A stretch of 64,000 nucleotides of DNA from Dryomyza anilis (GCA_951804985.1 OX638131.1:89602349-89666348), one strand, 5' to 3'. Numbered from the stretch's first letter, positions 23,060 through 34,105 are shown. Notes: generated from the sequence alone by a model not told the origin. Numbers and translations are program-made.

Positions 23060-24568
23060 TTGTTTTATATAAAAATAATATAAACATAGTTTTAAAAATT
23101 AATTTAATTTGATATAACTTAGACAAGACTAGTGTTTAAAAACATAAAAACCCTTTTCATGAAGCGCACGGTGACCGCAAATAAATTTTCTCATATATAT
23201 CGCATGTCTACGTGTGATTTGATTGTTTCAAGTGATACCGACACTTTCTCAATTGCTGCTATTTTATTTGTTGTTATTGTTGTTAGTAATTAAACACAAG
23301 CCATAATTGTTGTTGTAGATTTAAATGAAACCGCAGTTGCACGTTGGCAATTAGACTCAAACACGAAATGTTTTGCAGCAGGTATTACTTATTTGTTGGT
23401 TGGATCGTGGAGGTTACTATATGTGGTGCATACAATTAATACGTTGAATTTAGTAAAAACAAAAAGAAATTTAAATTTGAGAATTTCATATTAAAGTTCA
23501 GCAAAAAAGTATTTTATAAACAAATATTGATGTAGGGATATTTTATTTTGAATTAATTTACCTTAAATATTTGGAATCAAAAATCAATGTATATATCACA
23601 TTAAAAGTGATTTCAATATCTTTTAAGTGATATCTGATTTGATATTTCTATGTAAACTACTTTTTAAGATTTTATTTTTGATTTATTCAATTTTCAAGTC
23701 ACCATATTACGGGTACTATTAAAAAATATATTGAAAATTTTTTTGGTAAAAGGATAAATTAAAACAAAATATAAAAAAAAATAAAACCGTATTTTAAAAC
23801 TTATGATTTATGTCACTTATTAAAAATTATTTGAAATGTTGCTTTTGGAAATATTGCGAATTTATAGCTTTTGTTAAATCTACTTTAGTAGATACTAATT
23901 TAACTGGTTTTTAGCATATATTTTTCAAATCATTTTGCGTATTTCATCAGCATATTCTGCGGCTAAAAACAATCCATGAATTATTGCAGCATGCATCAGG
24001 AGGTGAATTCGCATCGTAGATGTGATGCATAGAATTCCGGTCGCATATACCATCGTACCTAACAATTCGGGGCTGAAGTGTGAATGATTTTTAGCGACTG
24101 TTGCTATGCGCGGCGTCGACAATGCATCATCACTTCGAATGCAAACATGACAGCAAACACAAAAACAAACAGACAAATTACACACACATACATACGCTCA
24201 CATCGAAGTAATATACAAACATATAAAAGAACACATGCATATATTAAACTATGCAGCATATGTGTTATGGTTGCCAGATGGTTAAAAGAAATATATAAAA
24301 AAAAAAATAAAGAGTGAAGAAATATATAAATAGTAGAATCAAAGAGTAAAGTTCCTGTATATAAAAATGTTCTACACAACTATAAAAACTCATTTAAACA
24401 ATTGCAAAAAAAAAAATGTTTGCAGCAATCAATCCCGTACGATAAAATTCAACTTTTGTCTGAATGATTACTGGCAGTCAAAGTCTTGACATTCATTATT
24501 TGCAATTTTTTTGAAATTTTCCCACCAAACTTAGCGTTCATCAATATTATGAACTTTTTCATTACGGT
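23060..24568. other. unannotated AT-rich sequence with one possible exon-like patch
   Basis: Most of this is featureless. The minus-strand frame ending at 23925 (codons back to about 24110) has a less AT-biased, varied composition: LLGTMVYATGILCITSTMRI, then HAAIIHGLFLAAEYADEI. I do not recognise it, and it may be chance. At 24.15-24.26 kb the DNA is rich in ACA/CATA repeats. Confidence 0.3.
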
Positions 24569-24697
24569 TTTATGAAAAATTCATAAATTGGATGAATTTG
24601 GTTATTGGTTGAGTAATAATGAAAAATTCATAAAATTAATGAAAAATTCATAAAATTAATGAAAAATTCATAAAATTGATGAACAAATTCATAAATA
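24569..24697. repeat. 20-bp tandem repeat (GAAAAATTCATAAAATTAAT)n
   Basis: Three almost perfect units of GAAAAATTCATAAAATTAAT occur around 24625-24680. Two to three degenerate units flank them. Confidence 0.85.
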
Positions 24698-24718
24698 GTA
24701 TAAACTTTTTTTTTCTGT

Positions 24719-26475
24719 GTAGTTATGTGTTTTTGAACAACTTTTCAGGAAAGCCAAAAACATGATTATTTTGACCTATTGTAAAATATATCAATCCGTT
24801 GCAATGTTCTAAACACTTTTTTAAATTTTATACACATAACTACAATTGTTTCAGCATTTCAAATAAAACATTTTTCAAACAATACACATAACTATTTTTT
24901 GAAAGTATTCAAATTAGTTATCTAGCAGTCAAATACATTAAAATGGTATCTGAAATTTCCATTATCACATAGGCACAGTTCATGCTTGTAAATTATGGTA
25001 TCACTTTCACAGCTTACACTAAAATGAAAAGGTTATATACACTTTTGTCTTCACTTTAAAACAAACAAAATAATGTATTTTCAGAGTGTTTATTATATCC
25101 GTAATCGATTTTTTTATTTTTGATTAAACCGGGCCTTATAGTAGAAAAGTTACCAGGATAATATTTAAACCATTTATAATCTAAATAATTTATTATATAA
25201 GGTTGGGATGACCTTTTCTGTCTCATACGACTTATGTATGTTATATCATTAGTTGTAACTCCGCCATCGCCTTCATGCCAAATTAATAAATGGACATCTT
25301 TCGTATTTTTTATGTAGATTAAAAAATTACTGCTTGTTTCTTTTCAGAATATTGTTCAGATACAAGAAGCTTAAGGCATAGCAATACACTTTGCATATCC
25401 ATCGATAGAACACATAACTGGTTTTGAATGAACAAAATATCAGATATTGCTATACGTATTTGAAAATAGTTATGTGAAAGCTCTGCAAATATGCACTACT
25501 GCACTCTACAGTTTTGAATTCATTTCACAAATGACGATCGACAGTATTATAGTGAAGTCTCTTTGAGCGACTTCACTTCAGTATTTGTTTCATTGGTGTC
25601 AAGCACTGTCAAAACATTAAGCCATTCAAAACATTCAATGTTTTGAAAAACACAACAAACGACAACACTGTCGCTGAACATGCAACGAATACAGTAGGTG
25701 CAGCGAGTGAGCGCAACGAGTAACGAGTGAGAAGACGAACATTGAAAACAACAACAAATCTGACGCACGTTCGACGGCAGTAATGTTGTTATTGGTATTT
25801 ATGTGTTAATAAAAATTACAACAAACAATATTAAAAAAAAAAATACGACAAAAACAACGCTTTGGTCGAAAAGCAATATATCCAAAAAAAAAAAAAAAAA
25901 AATTATATAATGAAAAAAAAAATTTAATTAAATAGTGAAAAAATTAAATAATGAAAAAAATATTTTTCGATAAATAAAAAACTTAATATAAAATATTATG
26001 TGATTTTCTTATACCTTTTGTTTTTTTCTATATTTCAATATTAATGAAAATTCCTACTCTATTCCTTACTCTAGTAAGAATGATAAAAAAAAAAAGAAAA
26101 ATGCACTAAGTACTCGGTGTCATAAGCAGTTCATTTCAGTATTTGAATGTTTATTGCACATTATCATAGACCTCTTCACTTCAGTTTTGTTTTGACAGTA
26201 CTTGGTTCTTTGTTGTTGTGAGCAAGACATTCATTTGATTTTCAAGCATAGAGTTGACGACAGTAAATGTTTTGAAACGAAGTGAATGTCTTTAAGTGGG
26301 TTTCAAATGGACTTGTGCAGATGTCTAATTTCTACTACTACTTTTTCACATAGCAACTTTTGTAACTTCTAGACCAATAGACATATTAAAATAATTTGTT
26401 TGTGAAAAGATGGAGTATTGGTTATACGTTTGAATTATCCAATAAAAAACAAATCATTAAAAAACACATAACTAC
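24719..26475. mobile_element. possible TIR element (GTAGTTATGTGTTTTT ends)
   Basis: GTAGTTATGTGTTTTT at 24719-24734 has its exact 16-bp complement at 26460-26475. The inner motif ACACATAACT recurs near 24836, 24884, 25412 and 25470. Such ends with sub-terminal repeats suggest a DNA element of about 1.76 kb. No clear target duplication is visible, so the bounds are tentative. Confidence 0.4.
25050..25343 (-). CDS. unrecognised 97-codon open frame without ATG start
   Basis: On the minus strand a frame is open from 25343, just after a stop, to the TGA at 25050-25052. The peptide is not low-complexity. It includes NTKDVHLLIWHEGDGGVTTN, then DITYISRMRQKRSSQP, then YKWFKYYPGNFSTIRPG. Several W, G, D and H residues appear in a region that otherwise biases toward K, N, I, F and stop codons. 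It lies inside the possible TIR element at 24.7-26.5 kb and might be a transposase exon or relic. I cannot name a family, and chance cannot be excluded. Confidence 0.3.
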
Positions 26476-26502
26476 TTTTTTATGCGCAACGAGGAATTAA
26501 TA

Positions 26503-27070
26503 ACGAGTTGGGAAAGTTAGGTCACATGGGTAAGTTCGGTCATATGGGGCGGATTTTTATAGTCGGTCGGGCCCGACTATGGAATACTCTACACCTTTGG
26601 TAGGGTATTCCATTAACCCTCAGAATATTATTCATATATCAGAAATTTACATCTTATATCCCCATAAATTAAAAAAATTATATAAAGTATAAAAAACGCC
26701 TATATTTAAAATTTTGAAAGGCTAATATTTCATAGATTTGATTTTAATAATTTACGGATCAAATTTCCACTATGAAAACCCGGGAAATAATGAAAAAAAA
26801 AGTGGGCGGATCACGCCCATTTTTGGACCACATATTTTTAGGTGAATTCTAACAATACATTTTAAATTTTATAACTATACCTTGAATACTTTTCGAGTTA
26901 TTAGTTCCGAAAGAGTTATATAAAAGTGACTTGCATGGGAGGTGGGCGTGTCCGTTGACCGATTTGGCTCATTTTCAAACTCAGTTCCTACTTTTGGCTA
27001 AAATATATTCAGACGAAACTTCATCGTATTCTGATCAGTATTTCTCAAGTTATTCTGTATTCGGACAGCA

Positions 27071-27126
<56 letters not shown>

Positions 27127-27262
27127 GGACATGGCTACACGGACTCGGGTAGTGATGTTGATCAAGAATATATATACTTTTCCATACCGGACACGCCTCC
27201 TAAGGGGCGTTACAATATATGCACAAAGTTAATATACCCTGAACCTCATAGGTGTAGGGTAT
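26503..27262 (+). mobile_element. DINE-1/mini-me-like element, copy II
   Basis: Same ends as copy I: ACGAGTTGGGAAAGTTAGG, hairpin ATAGTCGG...CCGACTAT, right end AGGTGTAGGGTAT. The CAGA microsatellite is long and pure here (about 27067-27126). The middle is shortened relative to copy I. It provides the uninterrupted text GAATATATATACTTTTCCAT at about 27166 that is split in copy III. Confidence 0.78.
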
Positions 27263-27560
27263 AAAAATTCAAAAAATGATTTTAAAATAATGATTCCAAT
27301 CGATAGGTGCTTAAAAAAAAAGGGGGGTATATTTTATTTTATACCAAAAAAAAAGTTATGGCAAAAAATCGAATAGATTCGCCCTTTTGTCATGATCAGA
27401 AATTTCAGTTTTGGGAATTCACCCTTGTGGCATTATCTTTTGCGGCTAGAAATTTCCAACAAAACCACACACCACTCTGGCACAGTATACTTGAGGAAAA
27501 GCTACATTCAAAAATTTAAAAAAAAAATCAAAAATTACACATTCGCCCTTTTGGCATGAT
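27263..27560. repeat. single foldback arm next to the DINE-like element
   Basis: AATAATGATTCCAATCGATA and, further on, TATACCAAAAAAAAAGTTAT correspond to one arm of the foldbacks at 14.0-14.6 kb, including the outer ATTCGCCCTTTTG motif (about 27377 and 27541). The other arm is missing. Confidence 0.6.
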
Positions 27561-28077
27561 AGTAAGGATATCAAACAACTCGATTCTTCAGCTAACTTTA
27601 ACCATTTGTAGTTTTTGCATGTTTTGCTTGGATGTTTTGTGCATGAACAAAATTCGCAGACACTGCTATGCAGAATACCGTGGTGAGCTTCGCAGCTTCA
27701 GAAAACAGCTGTACGTTCATCAAATTTTTTTTTTTGTCAATTGTTGTTTGTTTCAATCCCCAACACACTGACTAGACTTTGTTCTGGCTAGCCCTTGAGC
27801 CTGTAAAAACAATATTTTTGCATTAACTACACCGAAAAAATGACTGTAATAAAAATAAATAAAAATGTGTTTAAAATAAATATATATGTCTTTGATTTAC
27901 GTTCAAAAGCAAATGTACTTGTTTTTACTACATTGATATAGTTTTTTTTGTAGTTTGTTTTTGTATTTGGAAAATAACTACTAGGTTTGCTGTATTTCTA
28001 TACAAAAATTTAATACATTTGTATTAAAAATCCTAAATTTTGTCTTTATTTATACGTCAATGAAATATTACTAAATA

Positions 28078-28417
28078 TGGGTTTTTTCAATAAAAGCGCT
28101 ACAAAAGTTTTTTTAATGGTTTTTCAACAGGGACGCTACAAAAGTAGAGCAACAGGGACGGCAAACGACGCCATATTTCTTGCCGCTCTTTTGACACTTC
28201 TCTTCAGTAAGATTTGCCATTTAAAGGAAGAAAGATGTACGAGCCAACAACGAGTCGAAATTATTAAAATTTACTACCGAAATTCGAATTCGTATATCTT
28301 TTCATTATGAAATGGAAAACCTTACTGAAGAGAAATGTTAAAAGAGCGGCAAGAAATATGGCGTCGTTTGCTGTCCCTGTCGCTCTACTTTTGTAGCGTC
28401 CCTGTTGAAAAACCCCT
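28078..28417 (+). mobile_element. asymmetric foldback element, copy 1 (TA target)
   Basis: Two arms of about 130 bp are near-perfect inverted copies (GGTTTTTCAACAGGGACGCT ... GCGTCCCTGTTGAAAAACCC) around a short spacer with AACAACGAGTCGAAATTATT. An extra module, TTTTTCAATAAAAGCGCTAC, sits outside the left arm only. TA flanks both sides (28076-28077, 28418-28419). The 77-codon frame here is a by-product. Confidence 0.85.
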
Positions 28418-28650
28418 TATATCATTAATTTTACTATTAAATGTAGTTATTTTTCTTTGTTGTGATAATTAATATAAATTTTTTTTTTTTTTTTTAATTT
28501 ATTAATTCAGAAAATTATTTGTATGAATAATAAACATTTTTTGATTACCAAAAATAAGATACAAGAATTCTTAAACTGAAAACTATTTAATTTTATAGTA
28601 CACAAAAAATTAAATAGTGTTACCCAAAACTATAAAACTATACATATAAA

Positions 28651-28654
28651 TATA

Positions 28655-28689
<35 letters not shown>

Positions 28690-28705
28690 ACAAATAAATA
28701 AATAA
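28651..28705. repeat. (AAAT)n microsatellite
   Basis: About 13 units of AAAT with one AAAC interruption. Confidence 0.95.
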
Positions 28706-28888
28706 GAAACATTTTTTCTTGATTATGAGATGGAAGCACCACTAAGCATCATCACTTCTCAAAGACATGGCCAACACTTTAATATCGCTTTTGAGTTGTA
28801 CCACATGTGAACAATATCTGCCAATAATGCGCAACAGAAAATTGAAAACAGTTGAGTTACTTATACTTATTTGGCCATTGCAACCCAT

Positions 28889-29638
28889 GCACCCAGAAAA
28901 CAATACTATATAAGAGCCATTCCACACCAAATCGACCAAAAAAAGTCAAATTTGAGATTTTACCTTTTCGATCTTAATGAACTTTTGGCAACTGATAAAG
29001 GGTATCGAGACATGCACTAAACATTTTTTTTTTATTTTTTCCGACCACTACTTCCAGAGATACAGTGGCTCAAAGTTGGAAAAAAGTGCCAAAAATCACT
29101 TTTGTACTGTTGTTCATATTTAAATATCTCTTGAACTAGAAATGCTACAAACTCCGTTAATAGCTCGTTTTAAAGCTAATAGAACAAGCTTTTAGAAAAA
29201 TTAAGTTGTAATTTCCAAACGGTAACATGTGGCCCGTGGTCATTATCCTTGCACTTCAAAATTGATGTCCTTAAAAACGACCCTTTTTAAAATTCTGAAA
29301 AAAATCCTAAGTTTTCGCCAATTTATTATAAATGTTCATACAAAATTTCAAGATGGTATTTTGATGGCATCATATTTTAAAAAATGAATTTCATTGAAAT
29401 CGAAGAAGGTGAGTTCCACCCGCTGGTCGATTTGGTGTGGAATGGCCCATAAATAATAGTTTTTTACTATTAAAAATAGTCAATAGGATAAATAATTATT
29501 TTAATCGGATACTAGAAAATACCATGACATTGCCATTGAGTTTATATGAAAAGATTTATTTTTTGCATACTATTAAATCAATAATTGTCCTATTGACCAA
29601 TTTTAATGGGATTTGAGGGAATTTTTTTCTGGGTGTAC
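28889..29638 (-). mobile_element. CACCCAGAAAA-ended MITE, copy 1, interrupted
   Basis: CACCCAGAAAACAATACT at the left faces TTTTTTTCTGGGTG at the right. Its intact relative at 49812-50030 reads in the opposite direction. It shares GGTCAATAGGACAATTATTG and ATAAACTCAATGGCAATTTC-like text. A 535-bp element has inserted near its left end. Confidence 0.8.
28914..29448 (+). mobile_element. GGGCCATTCCA-ended DNA element with 4-bp target duplication
   Basis: Terminal inverted repeats of about 24 bp (left GAGCCATTCCACACCAAATC, right complement ending GGAATGGCCC) bound 535 non-coding bases. ATAA is duplicated at 28910-28913 and 29449-29452. The uninterrupted relative at about 50000-50020 reads CTATTATTTATATAGTAT on the plus strand. 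This shows the pre-insertion site and confirms exactly four duplicated bases. A deleted reverse copy is at 46996. The superfamily is not assigned. Confidence 0.88.
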
Positions 29639-29934
29639 CTTCGCAGTCGGCTATGTTAATGTATAGAATAGGAAATGGGTTTTGTTTCTACCTACTCACA
29701 GTTGCTGTCGTCCGTCGTGTATTCGCATGAACTTCATATAATTCAAAAATGCAGAAAACGAAGACACCGTACAGTTTCTGTACTGTGTAGAAATTGAATT
29801 TTTAATACAATAAGTTGGTAAATTATTTTAAATGAATACAAATGTATTTAAAAACGATCAAAATGTATTAGAAATACATTTTTCCAAAACAAAGACACAA
29901 ATGTAGTTAACATACTACAGTAATTTTTTCGGTG

Positions 29935-31412
29935 ATATTTTAGGTCTTTAAACAAAAAAAAATATATTTTAAGCAATATTTGAAATATTATTCACAACAA
30001 ACATATAATTATTGCAGCCCATAGTTGCAAAATTCAAAATTAAAACTCTCACTTTTGAATGCAATAAAACCGAAAAATCCATTACAATAGACTTGTATTT
30101 TTAGTAAATTCACAATTATAACTATAAATATATTAATACATTCTGTCAATAATAAAATTATTATCCAAACTCTATTAAAGAAAAATTAAACAAAATTCGA
30201 AATTGTTAAAAAATACCAAATTCATTAAAATCTATAACAAATAAGTTAGAATCCTTCCGTTTTATAACTTTTATGAAATTGCAATGCTCTTAAACTAACA
30301 ATAAAGTTATTCATTTTTAAAACACAGATAAATATATTGTTTAGTAATTATGTAAATTATGGGAAACGCATAATATTTTCAGATCATTACCACCTAATTG
30401 TATATTGTATGTGCATCATTCCAATGTCGCCTATATCAACAAAATATATTTCTGAAATTATATATATATTTATTTTTGCCTAGCATTGGCAACCCTGTTT
30501 ATTTGCATATGCACGCAATGCCGAAATGCGTGTCAAGTCTGGCTGCAAACAGCAGCCATCTTGCAGCAGGCCATATTTCCGGTCAGCTGATATGTCATCA
30601 TTTTAACGGTTGCCTCGTCGTCATCATTGCCAACACTAAACAAAACAAGCGTGCAATGAATGACGTTGCCATGCGTTGGACGAATGAATGAATCAACGGC
30701 CAGATGAATGAATGAATGGACAGATGAACAGTGAGTGCCACCGTTGAACAGTTCGACGAATAGTCAAATGAATGAATGGTCGGATGGATGGATGGAAACA
30801 CGGTCGCATTAAAACATGGCTTGCAACTCGTTGAATACACGTTGCGGTTACGCTATATATTTTTTGAAAATCAATCAAATTCATGTAGACACAGTGCCAC
30901 GTATTCATTTGCACAACTGTAGTTTATTTATCGGAACTGGAAATTGAGTGCTCCATATATGTGGGACATATATGGAGGAACTAAGTGTTTGTGTGCATTA
31001 AGAATTAAGTGACCTGCAGTCGATGTACAGCCTATAAGTATATTTGTCGTACAATATTGTGAGGAATGTAATAATAGGAAAATTGGGGTAAATATATTAA
31101 TTTGGCAGTGGTGACTATTCAATTTTAGTGAAACCGAAACTGAAATTAAAACAATACACATTTGAAGAACAGCGGCAGTTTTAGTTTCAAATTGGAACAA
31201 AGGTGCATAGAATTTCAAATTCAAATGAAGTTTAATTTAATTTGAACTCGTGGTATATTTTCCTTACAAATGATTTAATTTAAATTACACTAAATTTGTT
31301 TAAAACTAAATTTTACCATGTTCAGCATCGAAATTGCAGTATGTTCACATAAAGTATAGAAAGAATGTTGTATACATAATTTTAAAATATAAATATATTA
31401 AAAAAAAAAAAC
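29935..31412. other. unannotated sequence with GAATGAATG/GATGGATGG runs
   Basis: No gene was recognised. At 30680-30800 there are short GAATGAATG and GATGGATGG microsatellites. The part at 30.5-30.7 kb is less AT-biased but shows no conserved frame. The overlapping frames on both strands disagree and look accidental. Confidence 0.4.
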
Positions 31413-31418
31413 AGTTAG

Positions 31419-33032
31419 GGCTAGTTTTTCAGTGCTAGTTGAACTTTGTTTGTGGTTTAAACTTCGTTTAAAATCAAAATCGATTTTTTCAGTGAACTTC
31501 AACCATCGTTTAAACTTAGTTTAAACGACCGATGCTGATGGTTTAAACTTTCAAAGTTTTTGACATGAATTTTTTTCACAACACTTTTCACTATTTTCTG
31601 TCGCTGCGTTGTTTCACAAATTCTTATTAATTTTTGTATTTTTGCGCACTACGCATTAAAACACGTGCACTTTAGTTGCTCGATATCTTGTTTAAATTTA
31701 AAAATACATTAATTTTATTTTTCTGAAACAATTTTTTATTTATTTAATTTTGAATGACATTTATAAGAAGTCAAAATCGAGAGAATTATTTGTCATTTGC
31801 CTGTGGTGCCATATGTATTGTCTTGGTCTGTGTTCATTTCAAACTATCACTGAAAAACCGCTAACAAAATTAAACGACTTTTTATTTAAAGAGAAGATTA
31901 ATAAAACGAAGTTTAAACTACGTTTAAACAGTTAGGGCCTGATTTTCAGTGATAGTTGAACTTTGTTTGTGGTTTAAACTTCGTTTGAAATCAGAATCGA
32001 TTTTTTTAGTGAACTTCAACCGTCGTTTAAACTTAGTTTAAACGACCGATGTCGATGGTTTAAACTACGGTTAAACTTTTAAAGTTTATGGCATGAATTT
32101 TTCTCACAATACTTTTCACTATTTTCTGTCGCTGCGCTGTTTCACAAATTATTATTCATTTTTGTATTTTTGCGCATTATATGTCAAAAAAAAAAACTCT
32201 CACGTGCACTTTAGTTACTTGATATGTTGTTAATATTTAAATTTTCATTTATTTTATTTGTCTGAAAGAATTTTTGTATTTATTTAATTTTGAATAACAT
32301 TTATCAAAAGTCAAAATCAAGAGAATTATATGTCATTACCCTGTGGTGCCATATGTTTTGTCTTGGTCTGTGTTCATTTTAAACTACACTGAGCGAAAAA
32401 AGTAATAAAATTAAATAAAAAAGTAATAAAATTAAATAAAAAAGTAATAAATATAAATACTTTTTGACACGTTTTTCACCCGTAGTCTTTTGTATTTAAA
32501 TTAAATACTTTTTATTTAAACTTGATGTAAATACTTTTTATTTAAATTTATTACGTACGTAATAAAATTTGAAGAAAATACATTTTATTTAAATTTATTA
32601 CGCATAAAATAAAATTTGAAGTAAATACTTTTTATCACTTTTTATTAGGGTTATAACATTTGAATTTAATCAAAACATCATAAATATGTAAATTGGTATT
32701 TTAAAAACTATTTATTTCATATAAAGAAGATTAGGAACAGATAAAATTATTATTTTATTTTCATTTTTTTCGAAATTTTTAATAAAATTAAATTCTTTTT
32801 TATTTATTTTGAAATTAAATACGCCCGTAATATTTTTTGTATGGAGTATTACGTTTTTTATTACAAAAGTATTTAAATCAAATTGAAATAAATTTTATTT
32901 AATTTTATTACGTCACTTTTTTCTTAGTGTATCACTGAAAAACTGCTAACAAAATTAAACGGCGTTTAATTTAAAGAGAAGATTAATTAAACGGAGTTTA
33001 AACTACGTTTAAACTAGCACTGAATAACTGGC
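31419..33032 (+). mobile_element. PIF/Harbinger-like MITE, two head-to-tail copies
   Basis: The left end GGGCTAGTTTTTCAGTGCTAG faces the right end CTAGCACTGAATAACTGGCCC, flanked by TTA on each side. Three-base TWA targets with GGG-starting ends fit PIF/Harbinger. A second left end, GGGCCTGATTTTCAGTGATA, starts at about 31935 directly after the first copy's GTTTAAACTACGTTTAAA, so two copies share one outer pair of ends. The interior is rich in the palindrome GTTTAAAC. The second copy is interrupted at 32387-32929. Confidence 0.65.
32387..32929 (+). mobile_element. CACTNAG-ended MITE, copy 1, TA target
   Basis: CACTGAGCGAAAAAAGTAAT faces TTACGTCACTTTTTTCTTAGTG (inverted with small differences). 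TA is duplicated at 32385-32386 and 32930-32931. The uninterrupted host text AAACTATCACTGAAAAAC in the neighbouring tandem copy (about 31840) shows the empty site. The interior is TTTAAATACTTTTTATTTAA-like and non-coding. Relatives are at about 33079 and, reversed, 38273. Confidence 0.88.
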
Positions 33033-33078
33033 CCTTAGTCAAATTAATTTTTAAAATAGGTAACTTTTGATAGTTGGT

Positions 33079-33545
33079 GCACAGAGGGAAAAAAGTAATT
33101 GAATTAAATAAAAAAGTAATAAATTTAAATACTTTTCGACACGTTGCCTTTTTTTATTTATATTAAATACTTTTTATTTAAAATTGAAGTAAATACTTTT
33201 TATTTAAAATTTATGTAAATACTTTTTATTTAAATTAATCACGTACGTAATAAAATTTAAGTAAATAATTTTTATTTAAATTTATTACGTAGGTAATAAA
33301 ATTTGATGTAAATATATTTTATAACTTTTCATTTAGATAATAAAATTTTAATTTAAAAACAAGATCATAAATATGTCAATTGGTATTTTAAAACTATTTA
33401 TTTCATGTGAAGAAGTTTAGGAAAAGATAAAATTATATTTTTTCTTTACTTTTCTCGAAATTTTTTATCAATCACGGTGCTTCTATAGAGTGGACACATG
33501 ACCACGTATTACATAATTTTGTCGTGGTTACTTTGCAATTTTTTA
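33079..33545 (+). mobile_element. CACTNAG-ended MITE, copy 3, right end missing
   Basis: It begins GCACAGAGGGAAAAAAGTAA and follows copy 1 (AAATACTTTTCGACACGTTG). It then includes a part deleted from copy 1 but present in the 38273 copy (CACGTATTACATAATTTTGT). The right terminus was not found, so the right bound is approximate. Confidence 0.65.
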
Positions 33546-34105
33546 TTATAAAATTTTGTAATTATTTTCTTTGTAATGTTACTAAACTATAAAAGCCATT
33601 TAAATTTATTTTATAGCTTTTAAAAAGAATAATTAATAAGGATTCTCAAATAAAAAGTAATAATCTCACGATTGTAAATATGTAATAATTTTCCTAATCC
33701 GATGACCGTAGTGATCTTGGTACCATTTTTAAAATTAACAACTGAGTCTATTTTATACACAAATAATAAATAGTCACTGGACAAAATATACTGAGCTGCT
33801 AATTCTAAAAAGTGTACCAAGGTCACTACCATCCTACAAAATTTCATTAATTTCTGAGATGGTGCTGCCAAAATTTTAAAATTTTCCGTGGATTTGACGT
33901 GGAATAACCCATATTATTATTTAATTTATGCACTAAACTTCAATTTTCACCTAATGTGAGTCTTCATTTAATAATCTTAACTTTTGTTTGTCATATAACT
34001 TAATGTTTGTCATATAATTGGTCAGGTTATGATAAGCAAAAGGCCAATCATATTTAGTACAATGACCTTAACACAATTTATACTGAGAGAGGTAACGTAT
34101 GAAAA
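33546..34105. other. unannotated, possibly a decayed GGGCCATTCCA relative
   Basis: At about 33890 the text GATTTGACGTGGAATAACCC resembles the right end of the 28914 element. No matching left end is present. The 83-codon minus-strand frame at 33620-33871 is unrecognised. Confidence 0.35.

Larger units (their letters stand above)
27830..29934 (+). mobile_element. MITE-like element carrying two further elements
   Basis: CACCGAAAAAATGACTGTA at 27830-27848 faces its complement at 29916-29934 with one mismatch. A reverse copy without the internal insertions lies at about 58716-59386. Shared landmarks include GATGGAAGCACCACTAAGCA and TACGTCCAGAAGCAAATGTA-like text. The 2.1 kb length here is mostly due to insertions at 28078-28417 and 28889-29638. 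It has no coding capacity. Confidence 0.75.

Noticed and set aside
33860..33915. Complete GGGCCATTCCA element
   Set aside because: Only a right-end-like GATTTGACGTGGAATAACCC is present. No facing left end or target duplication was found.
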